Shown here piece after piece: positions 50,627 through 59,937 of a DNA stretch of 64,000 nt (the first letter of the stretch is position 1; every line of letters begins with the position of its first letter). Both the position numbers and the translations under genes were made by a program. The stretch comes from Oscillospiraceae bacterium (GTDB lineage Bacteria; Bacillota; Clostridia; Oscillospirales; Ruminococcaceae), in assembly GCA_028689635.1 (NCBI GenBank), contig JAQVCU010000003.1, positions 17,465-81,464 on the forward strand, in the 5' to 3' direction. The notes under the pieces are model-generated. The model was not told the DNA's origin. It saw only the letters and a list, made by a program, of their open reading frames with translations, and did no database searches.

Positions 50627-51968
50627 GAAAGAAGGGGCGCAGCGGCGTGCGTTTGGGGCCCCGAACGAAAAGCAGCGGCAATTTTTTGAGGCTAAAAGCC
50701 GTTTTGTGGCCTATGGAGGAGCGCGGGGAGGGGGGAAAAGCTGGGCTGTGCGCAAAAAGGCGTCGCTTTTGGCGGTGCGGTATCCCGGAATCCGGATGCT
50801 GCTGCTGCGGCGGAGCATGCCGGAGCTGCGGGAGAACCACATCCTGCCTTTGATGACGGAGCTGCATGGGATCGCCACTTACCGGGAAACGGATAAGGCT
50901 TTTGGGTTTGCCAATGGATCCCGCCTGCGGTTTGGCTACTGCGACAGCGAACGGGATGTGCTGCAATATCAGGGGCAGGAATTTGACGTGATCTTTATGG
51001 ACGAGGCGACCCAATTCAGCTATTTCCAGTTTTCCACCTTGAAGGCCTGTCTGCGCGGGGCAAACCATTTTCCAAAGCGGATGTATTTGACCTGCAACCC
51101 TGGCGGCGTGGGGCATGAATGGGTAAAAAGGCTGTTTGTCCGGCGGGAATATCTGCCGGGGGAAAACCCGGCGGACTATACCTTTATCCCCGCGCGGGTG
51201 TATGACAACCGGGCGCTGCTGGATTGCGACCCCGGATATGTCTCGATGCTGGAAAACCTGCCGGGGGACCTGAAACGGGCCTGGCTGGAGGGGGACTGGG
51301 AGATCTTTGCGGGGCAGTATTTTACCGAATTCCGGGAGGATGTGCATGTGGCGGAGCCTTTTGCCATTCCGGCGCACTGGCGGCGGTATGTGGCGCTGGA
51401 TTACGGGCTGGATATGCTGGCTGGGTATTGGATCGCCCTGGATGAGCGGGGGCGGGCCTGGGTATATCGGGAGGCGTATGAGAGCGGGCTGATCGTTTCC
51501 CAGGCGGCCAGAAAGATCCGGGAGATGAGCGGCGGGGAGAGGATCGACGCATATCTGGCCCCTCCGGACCTTTGGAACCGCCGTCAGGACACAGGAAAAA
51601 GCGCCGCGGAGCTATTTGGCGAGCAAGGGGTCTTTTTGCAAAAGGCGGAGAACGACAGAGTGCAGGGCTGGTACGGCCTAAAGGAATGGCTCCGTCCCTA
51701 CCGGGGGGAAGAGGGGATGACGGCGCGGCTTAAGATATTTTCCGGCTGCCGCAACCTGATCCGCTGCCTGCCCGCCCTGCAGCACGACCCCCACAACCCC
51801 AACGACTGCGCGGGGGAACCCCATGAGCTGACCCACGGGCCGGACGCCCTGCGGTATTTTGCCGGGGCAAGGCCCGCCCCGGCGGCAGGACCCCATGCGA
51901 AACGGGCGGAGCTGCCCCCGGCTTTGCGGACAGAAGAAAAAATGGAAGGAGAATGGCTGACATGGTAA
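50616..51968 (+). CDS. Phage terminase large subunit (PBSX/TerL type)
   Basis: This 450-residue packaging motor has an ATPase part with Walker A GGARGGGKS at about residues 34-42 and Walker B VIFMDEAT, and a coupling CNPGG motif. A C-terminal RNase-H-like nuclease has ALDYGLDM, IDAYLAPPDLW and THGPDALRYF supplying acidic residues. It pumps DNA into the prohead. The start is TTG 50616, placed after AAGGAGATG and overlapping the previous gene by 11 bases. Confidence 0.93.
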   Translation: MRNRKEGAQRRAFGAPNEKQRQFFEAKSRFVAYGGARGGGKSWAVRKKASLLAVRYPGIRMLLLRRSMPELRENHILPLMTELHGIATYRETDKAFGFANGSRLRFGYCDSERDVLQYQGQEFDVIFMDEATQFSYFQFSTLKACLRGANHFPKRMYLTCNPGGVGHEWVKRLFVRREYLPGENPADYTFIPARVYDNRALLDCDPGYVSMLENLPGDLKRAWLEGDWEIFAGQYFTEFREDVHVAEPFAIPAHWRRYVALDYGLDMLAGYWIALDERGRAWVYREAYESGLIVSQAARKIREMSGGERIDAYLAPPDLWNRRQDTGKSAAELFGEQGVFLQKAENDRVQGWYGLKEWLRPYRGEEGMTARLKIFSGCRNLIRCLPALQHDPHNPNDCAGEPHELTHGPDALRYFAGARPAPAAGPHAKRAELPPALRTEEKMEGEWLTW

Positions 51969-52105
51969 ACAGGTTTTTGGCGTTGCTGGGAAAATTCTTT
52001 TTGCGGTGCATCCGTCTGGCACAGCCGGACGAAGCGCCGGATCTGGAACAGCTTTCCCAGGAGATCCTCTCGGAATGGCTGGGCGGAGAAGGGTTTTCCC
52101 GATGA
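51962..52105 (+). CDS. Small hypothetical phage protein
   Basis: A 47-residue frame (MVNRFLALLGKFFLRCIRLAQ...) ends in EILSEWLGGEGFSR. ATG 51962 lies nine bases after AAGGAGA and overlaps the terminase stop. The N-terminus is amphipathic or hydrophobic. No family is recognised. It fills the gap between terminase and portal. Confidence 0.55.
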   Translation: MVNRFLALLGKFFLRCIRLAQPDEAPDLEQLSQEILSEWLGGEGFSR

Positions 52106-52147
52106 CGGGGACATAAAAGGGTGCGATATGCAGAAGGAGGAAAAGCA

Positions 52148-53812
52148 TTGTACGAGGAGACGACGCAAATGTGGCGGGAATATCAGGAGGGACTGGCTTA
52201 CCAGAGGGAGACGGGCCTTGCCGGAAAGCTGCCGGAATACGAACGGTTTAAACAGGGAGATCAGTGGCCGCCGCCCTCCCGCAGGACGGCGAACCTGCCG
52301 CGGCCAGTGTTCAACATCATCAATTTTTTTATTCGGACCAAACGCGCAAATGTGCTGAACCAGACGGTAAAGATGGTGTATTCCCCGGCGCAGTGCGCCG
52401 GAAAGGAGGAGTATGACCGCGCGGTACAGGGCGCGAGGGATTTTACCGATTTTGCCCAATGCCTGTGGAATGAGCTGGATCAGGACGAACTGAACGAGAA
52501 TTTTATCGACGACTGCGCCACCGGCGGGACGGGGATCCTGCATTATTACTGGGACAGCGGGGTAAAGGGCGGGGGCAGCCTGCGATATCAAGGGGCTCTG
52601 CGCGGCGAGACCATCGACCCTTTAAACATCTTTTTCGGGAACCCCCAGGAGACGAGGGTGCAAAAGCAGCCGTATGTGATCATCTCCGGGCGGGAGAGCG
52701 TAAAGGCCCTGCGGGAGCAGGCAAAGCGCCAGGGCGCTTCCAGCGCGGCTTTAGAGGCGATCCAGCCGGACGGGGAAACAGCGGAAGAGGGGTATGACGC
52801 CGCCAGATGGGAAATAGGCGGCGAGGGAAAGGCGACGGTATTGACCCGTTACTGCAAAAGGGACGGCCAGGTGTATTTTTCCCGCGGGACAAGGCTGGCA
52901 GTGCTGGTTCCGGAGACGCCGCTGACGCCGGAGGGGGCGGGCAGGCCCGTTTCTTTGTATCCCCTGGTGGTAATGAACTGGGAAAAGCGGAAAAAGAGCA
53001 TTTTTGGCACCGGCGAGGCCGAAGGGCTGCTGCCGAACCAGAAGGCGATCAACTATAACATCGCCATGCTGCTGCTTTCTGTCCAGCAGACCGCATGGCC
53101 CAAGATCCTTTCCAAAATTGGGGCGCTGCAGCAGCAGATCACCAACACGCCGGGTGAACAGCTGGTGGATCATTATGGCGGCGGAGGGGACGGCATCAAA
53201 TATATGCAGCCGCCGGCGTTTCCCAGCACGGCCCTGGTGCTGGCGGATAAGGTGCTGGATTATTCCCGTACCATGTCCGGCGTTTCGGAGGTGATCTCCG
53301 GCGAGGCCTTTACCGGGAACATGGCGGCCGCGGCAATCATCGCGCTGCAAAACCAATCCAAGCAGCCCATAGAAAATGTACAGCGGCGCTTTTACCGGGC
53401 GATCCGGGAGGTGGGGAGGATATGGGAACAATTTTTCCGCGCCTATTATACCCTGCCGCGGGCCATAGGGGCCGGGGAAAAAGGGGCAAGGGCCTTTCGG
53501 GGAGACGCTTATGGCGACGTGGAATTTGGGCTGAAAATCGACGTAGGGGCCGGATCTCAGTTTTCGGAAGCGCTGGCTATGGCCAGCCTAGACAAGCTGC
53601 TGGAGCTGGGGGTGGTGACCCCCGACCAGTATATCGAGCTTTCCCCGCAGAATGTGATGCCCTTTAAAGAGCAGCTGAAAAGGATGCGGGAGGAAGAAAA
53701 ACAGAGGGAAGGCCCAGCGGCGGCCAAGGAAAACAACAATGGGGCGCCGAGTTTAGCAGGACAGATGAAAAAGGCGGCCATAGAGGCCGCAGGAAAGGAG
53801 GAGGGGCGATGA
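52148..53812 (+). CDS. Phage portal protein
   Basis: This 554-residue protein forms the ring through which DNA enters and leaves the head. It has the portal-like opening RPVFNIINFFIRTKRANVLNQ, a middle part GTGEAEGLLPNQKAINYNIA, and SGVSEVISGEAFTGNMAAAAI followed by a long helix (RRFYRAIREVGRIWEQFFRAY). The length and pattern suit short-tail (P22-like) portals. The start is TTG 52148, seven bases after AAGGAGG. Confidence 0.85.
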   Translation: MYEETTQMWREYQEGLAYQRETGLAGKLPEYERFKQGDQWPPPSRRTANLPRPVFNIINFFIRTKRANVLNQTVKMVYSPAQCAGKEEYDRAVQGARDFTDFAQCLWNELDQDELNENFIDDCATGGTGILHYYWDSGVKGGGSLRYQGALRGETIDPLNIFFGNPQETRVQKQPYVIISGRESVKALREQAKRQGASSAALEAIQPDGETAEEGYDAARWEIGGEGKATVLTRYCKRDGQVYFSRGTRLAVLVPETPLTPEGAGRPVSLYPLVVMNWEKRKKSIFGTGEAEGLLPNQKAINYNIAMLLLSVQQTAWPKILSKIGALQQQITNTPGEQLVDHYGGGGDGIKYMQPPAFPSTALVLADKVLDYSRTMSGVSEVISGEAFTGNMAAAAIIALQNQSKQPIENVQRRFYRAIREVGRIWEQFFRAYYTLPRAIGAGEKGARAFRGDAYGDVEFGLKIDVGAGSQFSEALAMASLDKLLELGVVTPDQYIELSPQNVMPFKEQLKRMREEEKQREGPAAAKENNNGAPSLAGQMKKAAIEAAGKEEGR

Positions 53813-54036
53813 AGTGCCCAGTTTGCGACTTGGAAGGAACGATCTGCCGCTGCCGCACCGAAGTAGAGGGGGACGATAGCCCCGCGGCGGCGACGAGGGT
53901 GTTTACGGTGCAGGACGTATCCTGCAGGAACCCGCAATGCGAACAATATGGAAAAGTGGTGCACACCCTGCGGCACCTGATCTACGCAAAGCAGGGAGGA
54001 GGGGAGAGCGCAGATGGAAGCGATGTACAGGGATGA
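53809..54036 (+). CDS. Small Cys-rich (zinc-finger-like) phage protein
   Basis: This 75-residue protein has CPVC near the N-terminus, then CRC, and SCRNPQC about 30 residues later, a likely zinc-binding pair. The ATG overlaps the portal stop (ATGA). Its role is unknown. Confidence 0.65.
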   Translation: MKCPVCDLEGTICRCRTEVEGDDSPAAATRVFTVQDVSCRNPQCEQYGKVVHTLRHLIYAKQGGGESADGSDVQG

Positions 54037-54595
54037 ACTGAACGGGAAATATGAGGAATATTGGCGGGAAGAGCCAGAAGCCGAGGACGGCGGGGAGACG
54101 TCGGAAGAGAGCGGCGGAGAGGAGGATGCCCCGGAAGAAGCCGTCACGGAGCCCGCCGCCGGGGATGACACCGAAGGGGAAGGGCGAGAGAAAGACGCCG
54201 GCACCATTGGCTCCGGGCCGGACTGGCAGCGGCTGAGAGAGCAGGAAAACCGGCTGCTGGCAGATCCGGACAGCGGGGGCGTTTACGAGGAGCTGCGCGG
54301 CGAAGTGATGCAGGTGCTGGAGCATTGCCGCAAAAAGGGCCACCCGGAGGTGGATCTCTACGCGGCGTTTCAGGCGGTGGCCGGGCGGAACCTGGGAAAG
54401 ATCCTGGCCGGGGCGCGGGAGCAAGCGCGCCGGGCGGCCGTGGATAAGATACAGGCCAACGAGCGGGCGACGCCCGGCCCCCTGGGCGGGGCCACAGGAA
54501 GCCCCGCGCCGGGATTTGAGCATATGAGCGACGCGGAATTTGACCGGTATCTGGAGATGGCTTACCGGGGGGAGCTTCGCGGCGGCCTGCTGTGA
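54014..54595 (+). CDS. Acidic protein, candidate scaffold
   Basis: This 193-residue protein has a Glu/Asp-rich, low-complexity N-terminal half and a helical C-terminal half (EVMQVLEHCRKKGHPEVDLYAA...MSDAEFDRYLEMAYRGELRGG). Placed between portal and capsid genes, and with this composition, it is probably the scaffolding protein. It overlaps the previous gene by 23 bases. Confidence 0.6.
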   Translation: MEAMYRDELNGKYEEYWREEPEAEDGGETSEESGGEEDAPEEAVTEPAAGDDTEGEGREKDAGTIGSGPDWQRLREQENRLLADPDSGGVYEELRGEVMQVLEHCRKKGHPEVDLYAAFQAVAGRNLGKILAGAREQARRAAVDKIQANERATPGPLGGATGSPAPGFEHMSDAEFDRYLEMAYRGELRGGLL

Positions 54596-54661
54596 CAGGC
54601 GGCGCGGGACGCGGTTTCCTTCTGAAAAGCATACAACAAAAAAGAAAAGGGGAATGAAAAC

Positions 54662-55582
54662 ATGTCAACACAGACCTACAGCAGCCTGAACGGCGAACAG
54701 AAATCTTTTTATGAAAAGGCGCTGATGCGCCGCATGGTGCCGAACCTGGTATACGCCAAGTACGGCCAGCACAGAAGCGCGCCCAAAAACGAGGGGGATA
54801 CCATGAACTTCCGCAGGTTTGGCTCGCTGGCGGCGGCGACCACGGCCCTGACCGAAGGGGTCACGCCTTCCGGCAGCGACCTGGCGGTGACTTCCGTCAC
54901 CGCCACGGTAAAACAGTACGGAGATTTTGTGGAGATCTCCGACAAGCTGGATATGGTGGGGGTAGACCCGGTGCTGGCGGAATCCGCAGGGGTGCTGGGA
55001 GAGCAGGCGGCGCTGACCATCGACACCATCGTGCGGGACGAAGTGACCAGCGGAACCTCGGTGGTCTATGCGGGAGGGCGCGCCAACCGCGACGCGCTGA
55101 CCGCCGCCGATGTGGTGACTTCCAATGATATCCGCAAGGCGGTGCGCACCCTTAAGCGCAACAACGCAAAACCGATGGAGGGCGGGTTTTACATTGGTAT
55201 CATCCATCCGGACGTGGCCTACGACGTGATGAACGACAGCATGTGGCAGGATATTTCCAAGTATTCCGGCGGTACCCAGATCATGAAAGGCGAGATCGGC
55301 AAGATCCACGGCGTACGTTTTTTGGAGAGCACCAACAATAAGACGGTGGAAAACAGCGGCGGCGTTGGGGTGCATCTCTCCATGATCATCGGACAGGACG
55401 CCTATGGCGTGGTGGACGTAGCGGGCAGATCGAAGCCGGAAATGATCGTCAAAAGCGCCGGGAGCTCCGGCACCGCCGACCCCCTGAATCAGCGCGCCAC
55501 CAGCGGCTGGAAGGCCCTGTTTACGGCGAAGCGCCTGCAGGAGCTGGCCATGGTAAGGCTGGAGAGCGCAGCCACCGCGTAA
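54662..55582 (+). CDS. Major capsid protein (N4-gp56 type)
   Basis: This 306-residue protein builds the head shell. The family pattern shows in MRRMVPNLVYAKYGQ, GDTMNFRRFGSLAAATTALTEG, VKQYGDFVEISDKLDM and GFYIGIIHPDVAYDV. It matches the N4-gp56 (HK97-fold) major capsid group. A good AAAGGGG site precedes the start. Confidence 0.9.
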   Translation: MSTQTYSSLNGEQKSFYEKALMRRMVPNLVYAKYGQHRSAPKNEGDTMNFRRFGSLAAATTALTEGVTPSGSDLAVTSVTATVKQYGDFVEISDKLDMVGVDPVLAESAGVLGEQAALTIDTIVRDEVTSGTSVVYAGGRANRDALTAADVVTSNDIRKAVRTLKRNNAKPMEGGFYIGIIHPDVAYDVMNDSMWQDISKYSGGTQIMKGEIGKIHGVRFLESTNNKTVENSGGVGVHLSMIIGQDAYGVVDVAGRSKPEMIVKSAGSSGTADPLNQRATSGWKALFTAKRLQELAMVRLESAATA

Positions 55583-55663
55583 AAGGCAGAACAGAAAGGG
55601 CCAAAAGGCCCGGGTGGGTGGGAAGGGCAAAAGCCCGGGAAAACAGAAAAGGAGCGATTGAAT

Positions 55664-55882
55664 ATGTCGGTTAAACAGGATAAAGAGACTTTGGAATGGG
55701 GCGAGATCTACGCAAAGGAGCCAAAAGTAAAGGTGAAGCTGGCGGCTGACCCGCTGAACCCGGAGGACGGCGTAGTGCCTGTGTGCCTTAACGGCTACAA
55801 CTATTTTGTCAAACGGGGGACAACGGTGGAACTGCCCAAAACAGTGGCGGAGATCCTCGCCGGGGCGGGATATCTCGCGTGA
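55664..55882 (+). CDS. Small hypothetical phage protein after the capsid gene
   Basis: This 72-residue beta-rich protein (EWGEIYAKEPKVKVKLAADP...CLNGYNYFVKRGTTVELP) has no recognised family. It may decorate or complete the head. The start at 55664 lies nine bases after AAAAGGAG; an in-frame TTG at 55658 is the alternative. Confidence 0.65.
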   Translation: MSVKQDKETLEWGEIYAKEPKVKVKLAADPLNPEDGVVPVCLNGYNYFVKRGTTVELPKTVAEILAGAGYLA

Positions 55883-55910
55883 CCGGCGGGGCCGGGGAAA
55901 GGAAGGGCCT

Positions 55911-56498
55911 ATGACAAAGGGAGAAGCAAAAAAACTGTATCTGCGGTGGCTGGATGAGGCGACCGTTTGCGGACAGGAGGCCGGGCGGGAGCTCACGGCC
56001 GATCTGGAGGATCGGTTTGACTATTTTTTGGAGGGCACCTTATTTTATCTGGCGGGGCATTTTAAGCTGCCGGCGGTTTATGAGGGCCCTGCCGTCGCAC
56101 AGGCGGGGCCCTATGACCGCTATCGGATGCCGGAGGATTTTAGGGAACTTGACAGGATCGTGGAGACCGGAGGGGGCGCATACCGGCAGATCTTAGATTA
56201 TCGGGTGGAGGGAGAACGGGATTTTTTGGTGGAGCGGGGGGCCACCCCCCGCTTCCTTTACTGGAAAAACCCGGCGGCGCTGGGCCCGGCGGCGGCCCAG
56301 GACACGGTGCTGGAGGTCCATCCCCGGGCGGCGATACTGGTTCCGCTGAAAACGGCGGCGGACGCCACGGCGGGGAGCGCGGACATGGCGGCAACTTCTG
56401 ATTATCTGGAAGGGATCTTTTCCAATATGCTGCTGAACCTATCGGTGCAGGAAAAGCCGGGGCTGCCGCCCATTGAAACCATATATGGGCAGGGGTGA
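55911..56498 (+). CDS. Candidate head-tail adaptor protein
   Basis: This 195-residue protein begins with a helical region (GEAKKLYLRWLDEATVCGQE...RFDYFLEGTLFYLAGHF) and continues with beta-rich sequence. Placed after the capsid gene and before the large tail gene, it is a likely adaptor of the gp4/gp6 kind. The assignment is positional. Confidence 0.6.
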   Translation: MTKGEAKKLYLRWLDEATVCGQEAGRELTADLEDRFDYFLEGTLFYLAGHFKLPAVYEGPAVAQAGPYDRYRMPEDFRELDRIVETGGGAYRQILDYRVEGERDFLVERGATPRFLYWKNPAALGPAAAQDTVLEVHPRAAILVPLKTAADATAGSADMAATSDYLEGIFSNMLLNLSVQEKPGLPPIETIYGQG

Positions 56499-56502
56499 GA
56501 AC

Positions 56503-58359
56503 ATGTATATCAGGAGAAAAAGAGGCGCGGCCATGTCCGACGCCCGCAGCGTTATGAGCATTTCCCGGTTTCGGGGGATCGACTTGTATAATTCCCCCGC
56601 CAATGTGGAAAACGGCCGTTCCCCCGGGGCCCCGAATATGATCCGGGACGAGGTGGGAAAGGTACGAAAACGCATGGGATACCACAAGACGGCCGAATAT
56701 CCGGGCGCTGTAAACGGCGCTTTTTGCCTGGGGGAGGAGCTTATCCTTCACGCGGGGGAGAAGCTGTACCGGCAGGACGGGACAGAGATCTATTCCGGGA
56801 TGAAGGACGGGCGCTCCTGCGGGTATCAGATGGGCGGCAAGCTTTATCTTTTGGACGGAAAAAGGTTTTTGTGCGTTGAAGGGGGACGGGCGGCGCCTGT
56901 CTTTGGCAGCGGTTATGTGCCGACCATCGTCATCTCCCGCGACCCGGAGGGCGGCGGAGAGGCGTATGAGCCGATCAACCTGTTGCAGGAGAAGTTTACC
57001 AACAGCTTTTACGGAAAAAGCGCTGTGACGGCCTATCAGTTGACCGACGCCGGTCTGGCGGAAACGGAGGTAACAGCCCAAAAGCTGACCGGCGCCGGGG
57101 TGTGGCAGGATCTGCGTGAAAACACAGATTTTACCGTTGACCGCACGACCGGCACTGTGACCTTTGTAGCGGCGCCGGGGGAGAGCCCGGTGACCGGCGA
57201 GGACAACGTAAAGATCACCGCGGCGAAGGCGCGGGAGGGGTATGCCGGGCGGATAGACCGGTGTGACACAGCTGTTTTGTACGGGGTCAACGGCGCGGCC
57301 GACCGCCTTTTCGTCACAGGGGATCCGGAGCATCCCAACCAGGATCATTATTCCCAGATGGACGACCCAACCTATTTTGGAGACCTGTGGTACAGCGTGC
57401 TGGGGCAGGAGAACTCCCGGATCCTGGGGTATTCTATCCTGGGCGACCGGCTGGGGGCCCACAAGGACGAGGGCGAAGATGGGCGTAATATGATCCTGCG
57501 AAACGGGACGATGGAACAGGGGAAGGCGGTTTTCCCCATTGTCAACTCCCTTCAGGGGCCGGGGGCCATATCCAAATACGGCTTTGCAAGGCTTGGAAAA
57601 GAGCCGCTGTTTTTGACGGGCCGGGGGGTGTATGCCATTACCGGCGAGGACATCACCGGTGAAAAATACAGCCAGGGACGCAGTTTTTATGTGAACCGGC
57701 AGCTGCAGCAGGAACCGAGGCTGGAAGAGGCGGTGGCCTTTGCATATGGGGATTTTTGGCTTTTGGCGGTAAACGGGAGGGTCTATGTGCTGGATGGGCT
57801 GCAAAAGAGCTATAGCGAGGGGGAGCCCTATTCCAGCTATCAGTATGAATGTTATCTCTTTGAGAACGTCGGCGCGAGGGTGTTTTGGACCTGGAAGGGG
57901 GCGCTGTGTTTTGGCACGGACCAGGGCGGGACATATGCCTTTTACACCGACCCGGACGACCCGGCCAGCTACAACGACGACGGCGCGCCGATCCCGGCGT
58001 GGTGGGAGCTGCCGGAGATGGACGGCAAACTGTTTTACCGCGGCAAGACCTTCCGGCATATGGCGGTGCGCCTTTCCAGCGCCATTGCGACGGGGGTTGA
58101 GGTGTTTGGACGGCAGAGGGGGATCTGGAAAAAACTGTATGACGCGGGTGCGGCGGCGCGGTATCTGGATTTTTCTTATATCGATTTTGAAAAATTTGTT
58201 TTCTCCTCTGATACGACCCCCAAAACCATCGGAGGAAAAATTCGGCTAAAGCGGGCGGATACCGTCCGGTTTCGGCTGCAGAACCTGGAATACAATGAGC
58301 CGTTTGGGATCTACGACATTGCGGTGGAATTTACTGAAAAAGGAAATTACAAGGGGTGA
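56503..58359 (+). CDS. Large structural protein, candidate short-tail hub (P22 gp10-like)
   Basis: This 618-residue protein is rich in beta strands. Its N-terminus SISRFRGIDLYNSPANVENG and VRKRMGYHKTAEYPGAVNGAF look like the beta-propeller tail-hub proteins of short-tailed phages, and the propeller-like repeats of about 45-60 residues (YSGMKDGRSCGYQMGGKLYLLDGKRFL) continue. It is the largest protein of the element and too short, and not helical enough, for a tape measure. ATG 56503 follows AGGGGTGAG. Confidence 0.6.
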   Translation: MYIRRKRGAAMSDARSVMSISRFRGIDLYNSPANVENGRSPGAPNMIRDEVGKVRKRMGYHKTAEYPGAVNGAFCLGEELILHAGEKLYRQDGTEIYSGMKDGRSCGYQMGGKLYLLDGKRFLCVEGGRAAPVFGSGYVPTIVISRDPEGGGEAYEPINLLQEKFTNSFYGKSAVTAYQLTDAGLAETEVTAQKLTGAGVWQDLRENTDFTVDRTTGTVTFVAAPGESPVTGEDNVKITAAKAREGYAGRIDRCDTAVLYGVNGAADRLFVTGDPEHPNQDHYSQMDDPTYFGDLWYSVLGQENSRILGYSILGDRLGAHKDEGEDGRNMILRNGTMEQGKAVFPIVNSLQGPGAISKYGFARLGKEPLFLTGRGVYAITGEDITGEKYSQGRSFYVNRQLQQEPRLEEAVAFAYGDFWLLAVNGRVYVLDGLQKSYSEGEPYSSYQYECYLFENVGARVFWTWKGALCFGTDQGGTYAFYTDPDDPASYNDDGAPIPAWWELPEMDGKLFYRGKTFRHMAVRLSSAIATGVEVFGRQRGIWKKLYDAGAAARYLDFSYIDFEKFVFSSDTTPKTIGGKIRLKRADTVRFRLQNLEYNEPFGIYDIAVEFTEKGNYKG

Positions 58360-58365
58360 CGGGAT

Positions 58366-58932
58366 ATGAGAAAAATTGAACCGCAGGACTACGCGGGAAA
58401 GGGGATATCCGGGCGGCCAAATCCGCTGGGACTTCAGGTTGCGGAGGCGCAAAGGGCGTTTGACGAGATGGCGCTGGATGTGCTGATCCCGATTTTTAAC
58501 GAAAATATGGCGGTGCTGGAGGAGCTGGAACTGGAGAAAAGGGTGTATTCCCAGGATATTCGCCGCCTGCGCCTTGGCGCGGACGGTGTGCTGGAGACTT
58601 CTCGGGACGGCGAGACCTGGGTGGGGGCAGTGGCCGCCGACCATGTGACGGTGACCATCCCGCCCAAATACGCCGCCTATACCCTGCCCGCATCTGGCTG
58701 GGCGGCAAGCGGGGAAAATTTTGTGCAGACGGTATCCGCCGCCGGGATGACAGAGGACACCCTTATAATCCTGCTGCCGGCAGCGGCCCAGATTGCCCAG
58801 CTGTCCGAAGACGGGGTGACGGCGCTTATCCCCGAGAGCGGGGCGGGGACGGTAACGGTGATGGCCCTTGGGGCGGCACCTACGGCGGATATGACCCTTG
58901 CGGCGGTATTGCAGGAGGTGGAGAGCGTATGA
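58366..58932 (+). CDS. Hypothetical tail protein
   Basis: This 188-residue protein has an N-terminal helix (AEAQRAFDEMALDVLIPIFNE) and an alternating beta-strand C-terminus. No family is recognised. It is coupled to the next gene by an ATGA overlap and is probably the base of the tail fibre. Confidence 0.6.
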   Translation: MRKIEPQDYAGKGISGRPNPLGLQVAEAQRAFDEMALDVLIPIFNENMAVLEELELEKRVYSQDIRRLRLGADGVLETSRDGETWVGAVAADHVTVTIPPKYAAYTLPASGWAASGENFVQTVSAAGMTEDTLIILLPAAAQIAQLSEDGVTALIPESGAGTVTVMALGAAPTADMTLAAVLQEVESV

Positions 58933-59705
58933 CGGGAAAAGGCGTTACGCTGGGCGGGGGAACCAGGCTGAATTACGAAGTGACCGGCGGGACGGCGCAG
59001 CCTGAGAGCCCCAAAGAAAACACCATTTGGGTCAATACGGGAGCCGTCGTTACGGACGTGATCTTTTCCGTAGGACAACCGTCTGCAAGAACGGACGGAA
59101 CCCCTTTGCAGGGTGGCGAAATCTTTGTTAAAACGGGGAACGCGTCTAATGTCCCTTTTAAGGCGCTTTTGAAAAAGGACGAGGCGATGATGGTCTATCC
59201 GCAGGCTGCGTATCAATGGGACGGCAGCGCCTGGGTCAGACGGGATTCCAGGACTTATCAAAACGGGGGCTGGAAAAACTGGGGCATCCTTTACTATGAC
59301 AACGGGGACGAGTTTGCCAAAATCACAGGCGGGATCAGCGTTTATACCCCGTCCGATACGGCCACAAAATATGATACGTATATCCATCTGGGAACCAACG
59401 GAACCGGGGAGGCAAGGGCGTATACGAACGGCAAGGTAGACCTTTCCGCGATCTCCACCCTACAATGCACTTTAAGATCTTATGGCAGCCGCCCCAGCGC
59501 CTATTTTGGCGTTTTATCGGCAGATCCCAAGACGTCGGTGGACAGCGTTGCGGTCTATCACTACAGCACCAGCGACGCTGCCCCGGCAGTTTATTCGCTG
59601 GACGTGTCGGCCTTGACCGGCGAATATTATCTGTATGTGAGATGCGTGGGAACAAGGGACGAAACAGCAAGCTTAGACCTTTATAAACTGGAGGGGATAT
59701 CATGA
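58929..59705 (+). CDS. Candidate tail fibre/receptor-binding protein
   Basis: This 258-residue protein starts with a Gly/Thr-rich stretch (PKENTIWVNTGAVVTDVIFS) common in phage tail appendages. A jelly-roll-like C-terminal half follows (ISVYTPSDTATKYDTYIHLG, then VYHYSTSDAAPAVYSLDVS). Its position at the end of the tail module supports host recognition. No enzyme motif is seen. Confidence 0.6.
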   Translation: MTGKGVTLGGGTRLNYEVTGGTAQPESPKENTIWVNTGAVVTDVIFSVGQPSARTDGTPLQGGEIFVKTGNASNVPFKALLKKDEAMMVYPQAAYQWDGSAWVRRDSRTYQNGGWKNWGILYYDNGDEFAKITGGISVYTPSDTATKYDTYIHLGTNGTGEARAYTNGKVDLSAISTLQCTLRSYGSRPSAYFGVLSADPKTSVDSVAVYHYSTSDAAPAVYSLDVSALTGEYYLYVRCVGTRDETASLDLYKLEGIS

Positions 59706-59902
59706 CCGTTTATCTGGACAGCGACTACAAGATCCATCTGGAACCCGGGGAGGGCCTGCGCGAGATCACAAGGGAAGAGCTGGATCCTTTTTTGCCGGAG
59801 ATGCTGGCCAACTGCCGCCTGGTGCCGGAGGGGGAAACCTGGACGCGCGGGGACGGAACCGAATTCCCGGGCTTTATGCTGGCGCCGTGGAGAAATGTTT
59901 AG
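59702..59902 (+). CDS. Small hypothetical tail-associated protein
   Basis: This 66-residue acidic protein (MTVYLDSDYKIHLEPGEG) ends in RGDGTEFPGFMLAPWRNV. Such short proteins often follow tail-fibre genes and may be chaperones. It starts in an ATGA overlap. Confidence 0.55.
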   Translation: MTVYLDSDYKIHLEPGEGLREITREELDPFLPEMLANCRLVPEGETWTRGDGTEFPGFMLAPWRNV

Positions 59903-59937
59903 CAGAAGGCTTGTCAAAATAAGAGGAGGAAAACGAA

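Noticed and set aside
56140..58059. 639-codon minus-strand frame opposite the phage tail-hub gene
   Set aside because: All neighbouring phage genes are on the plus strand with overlaps, and the frame shows no motif.
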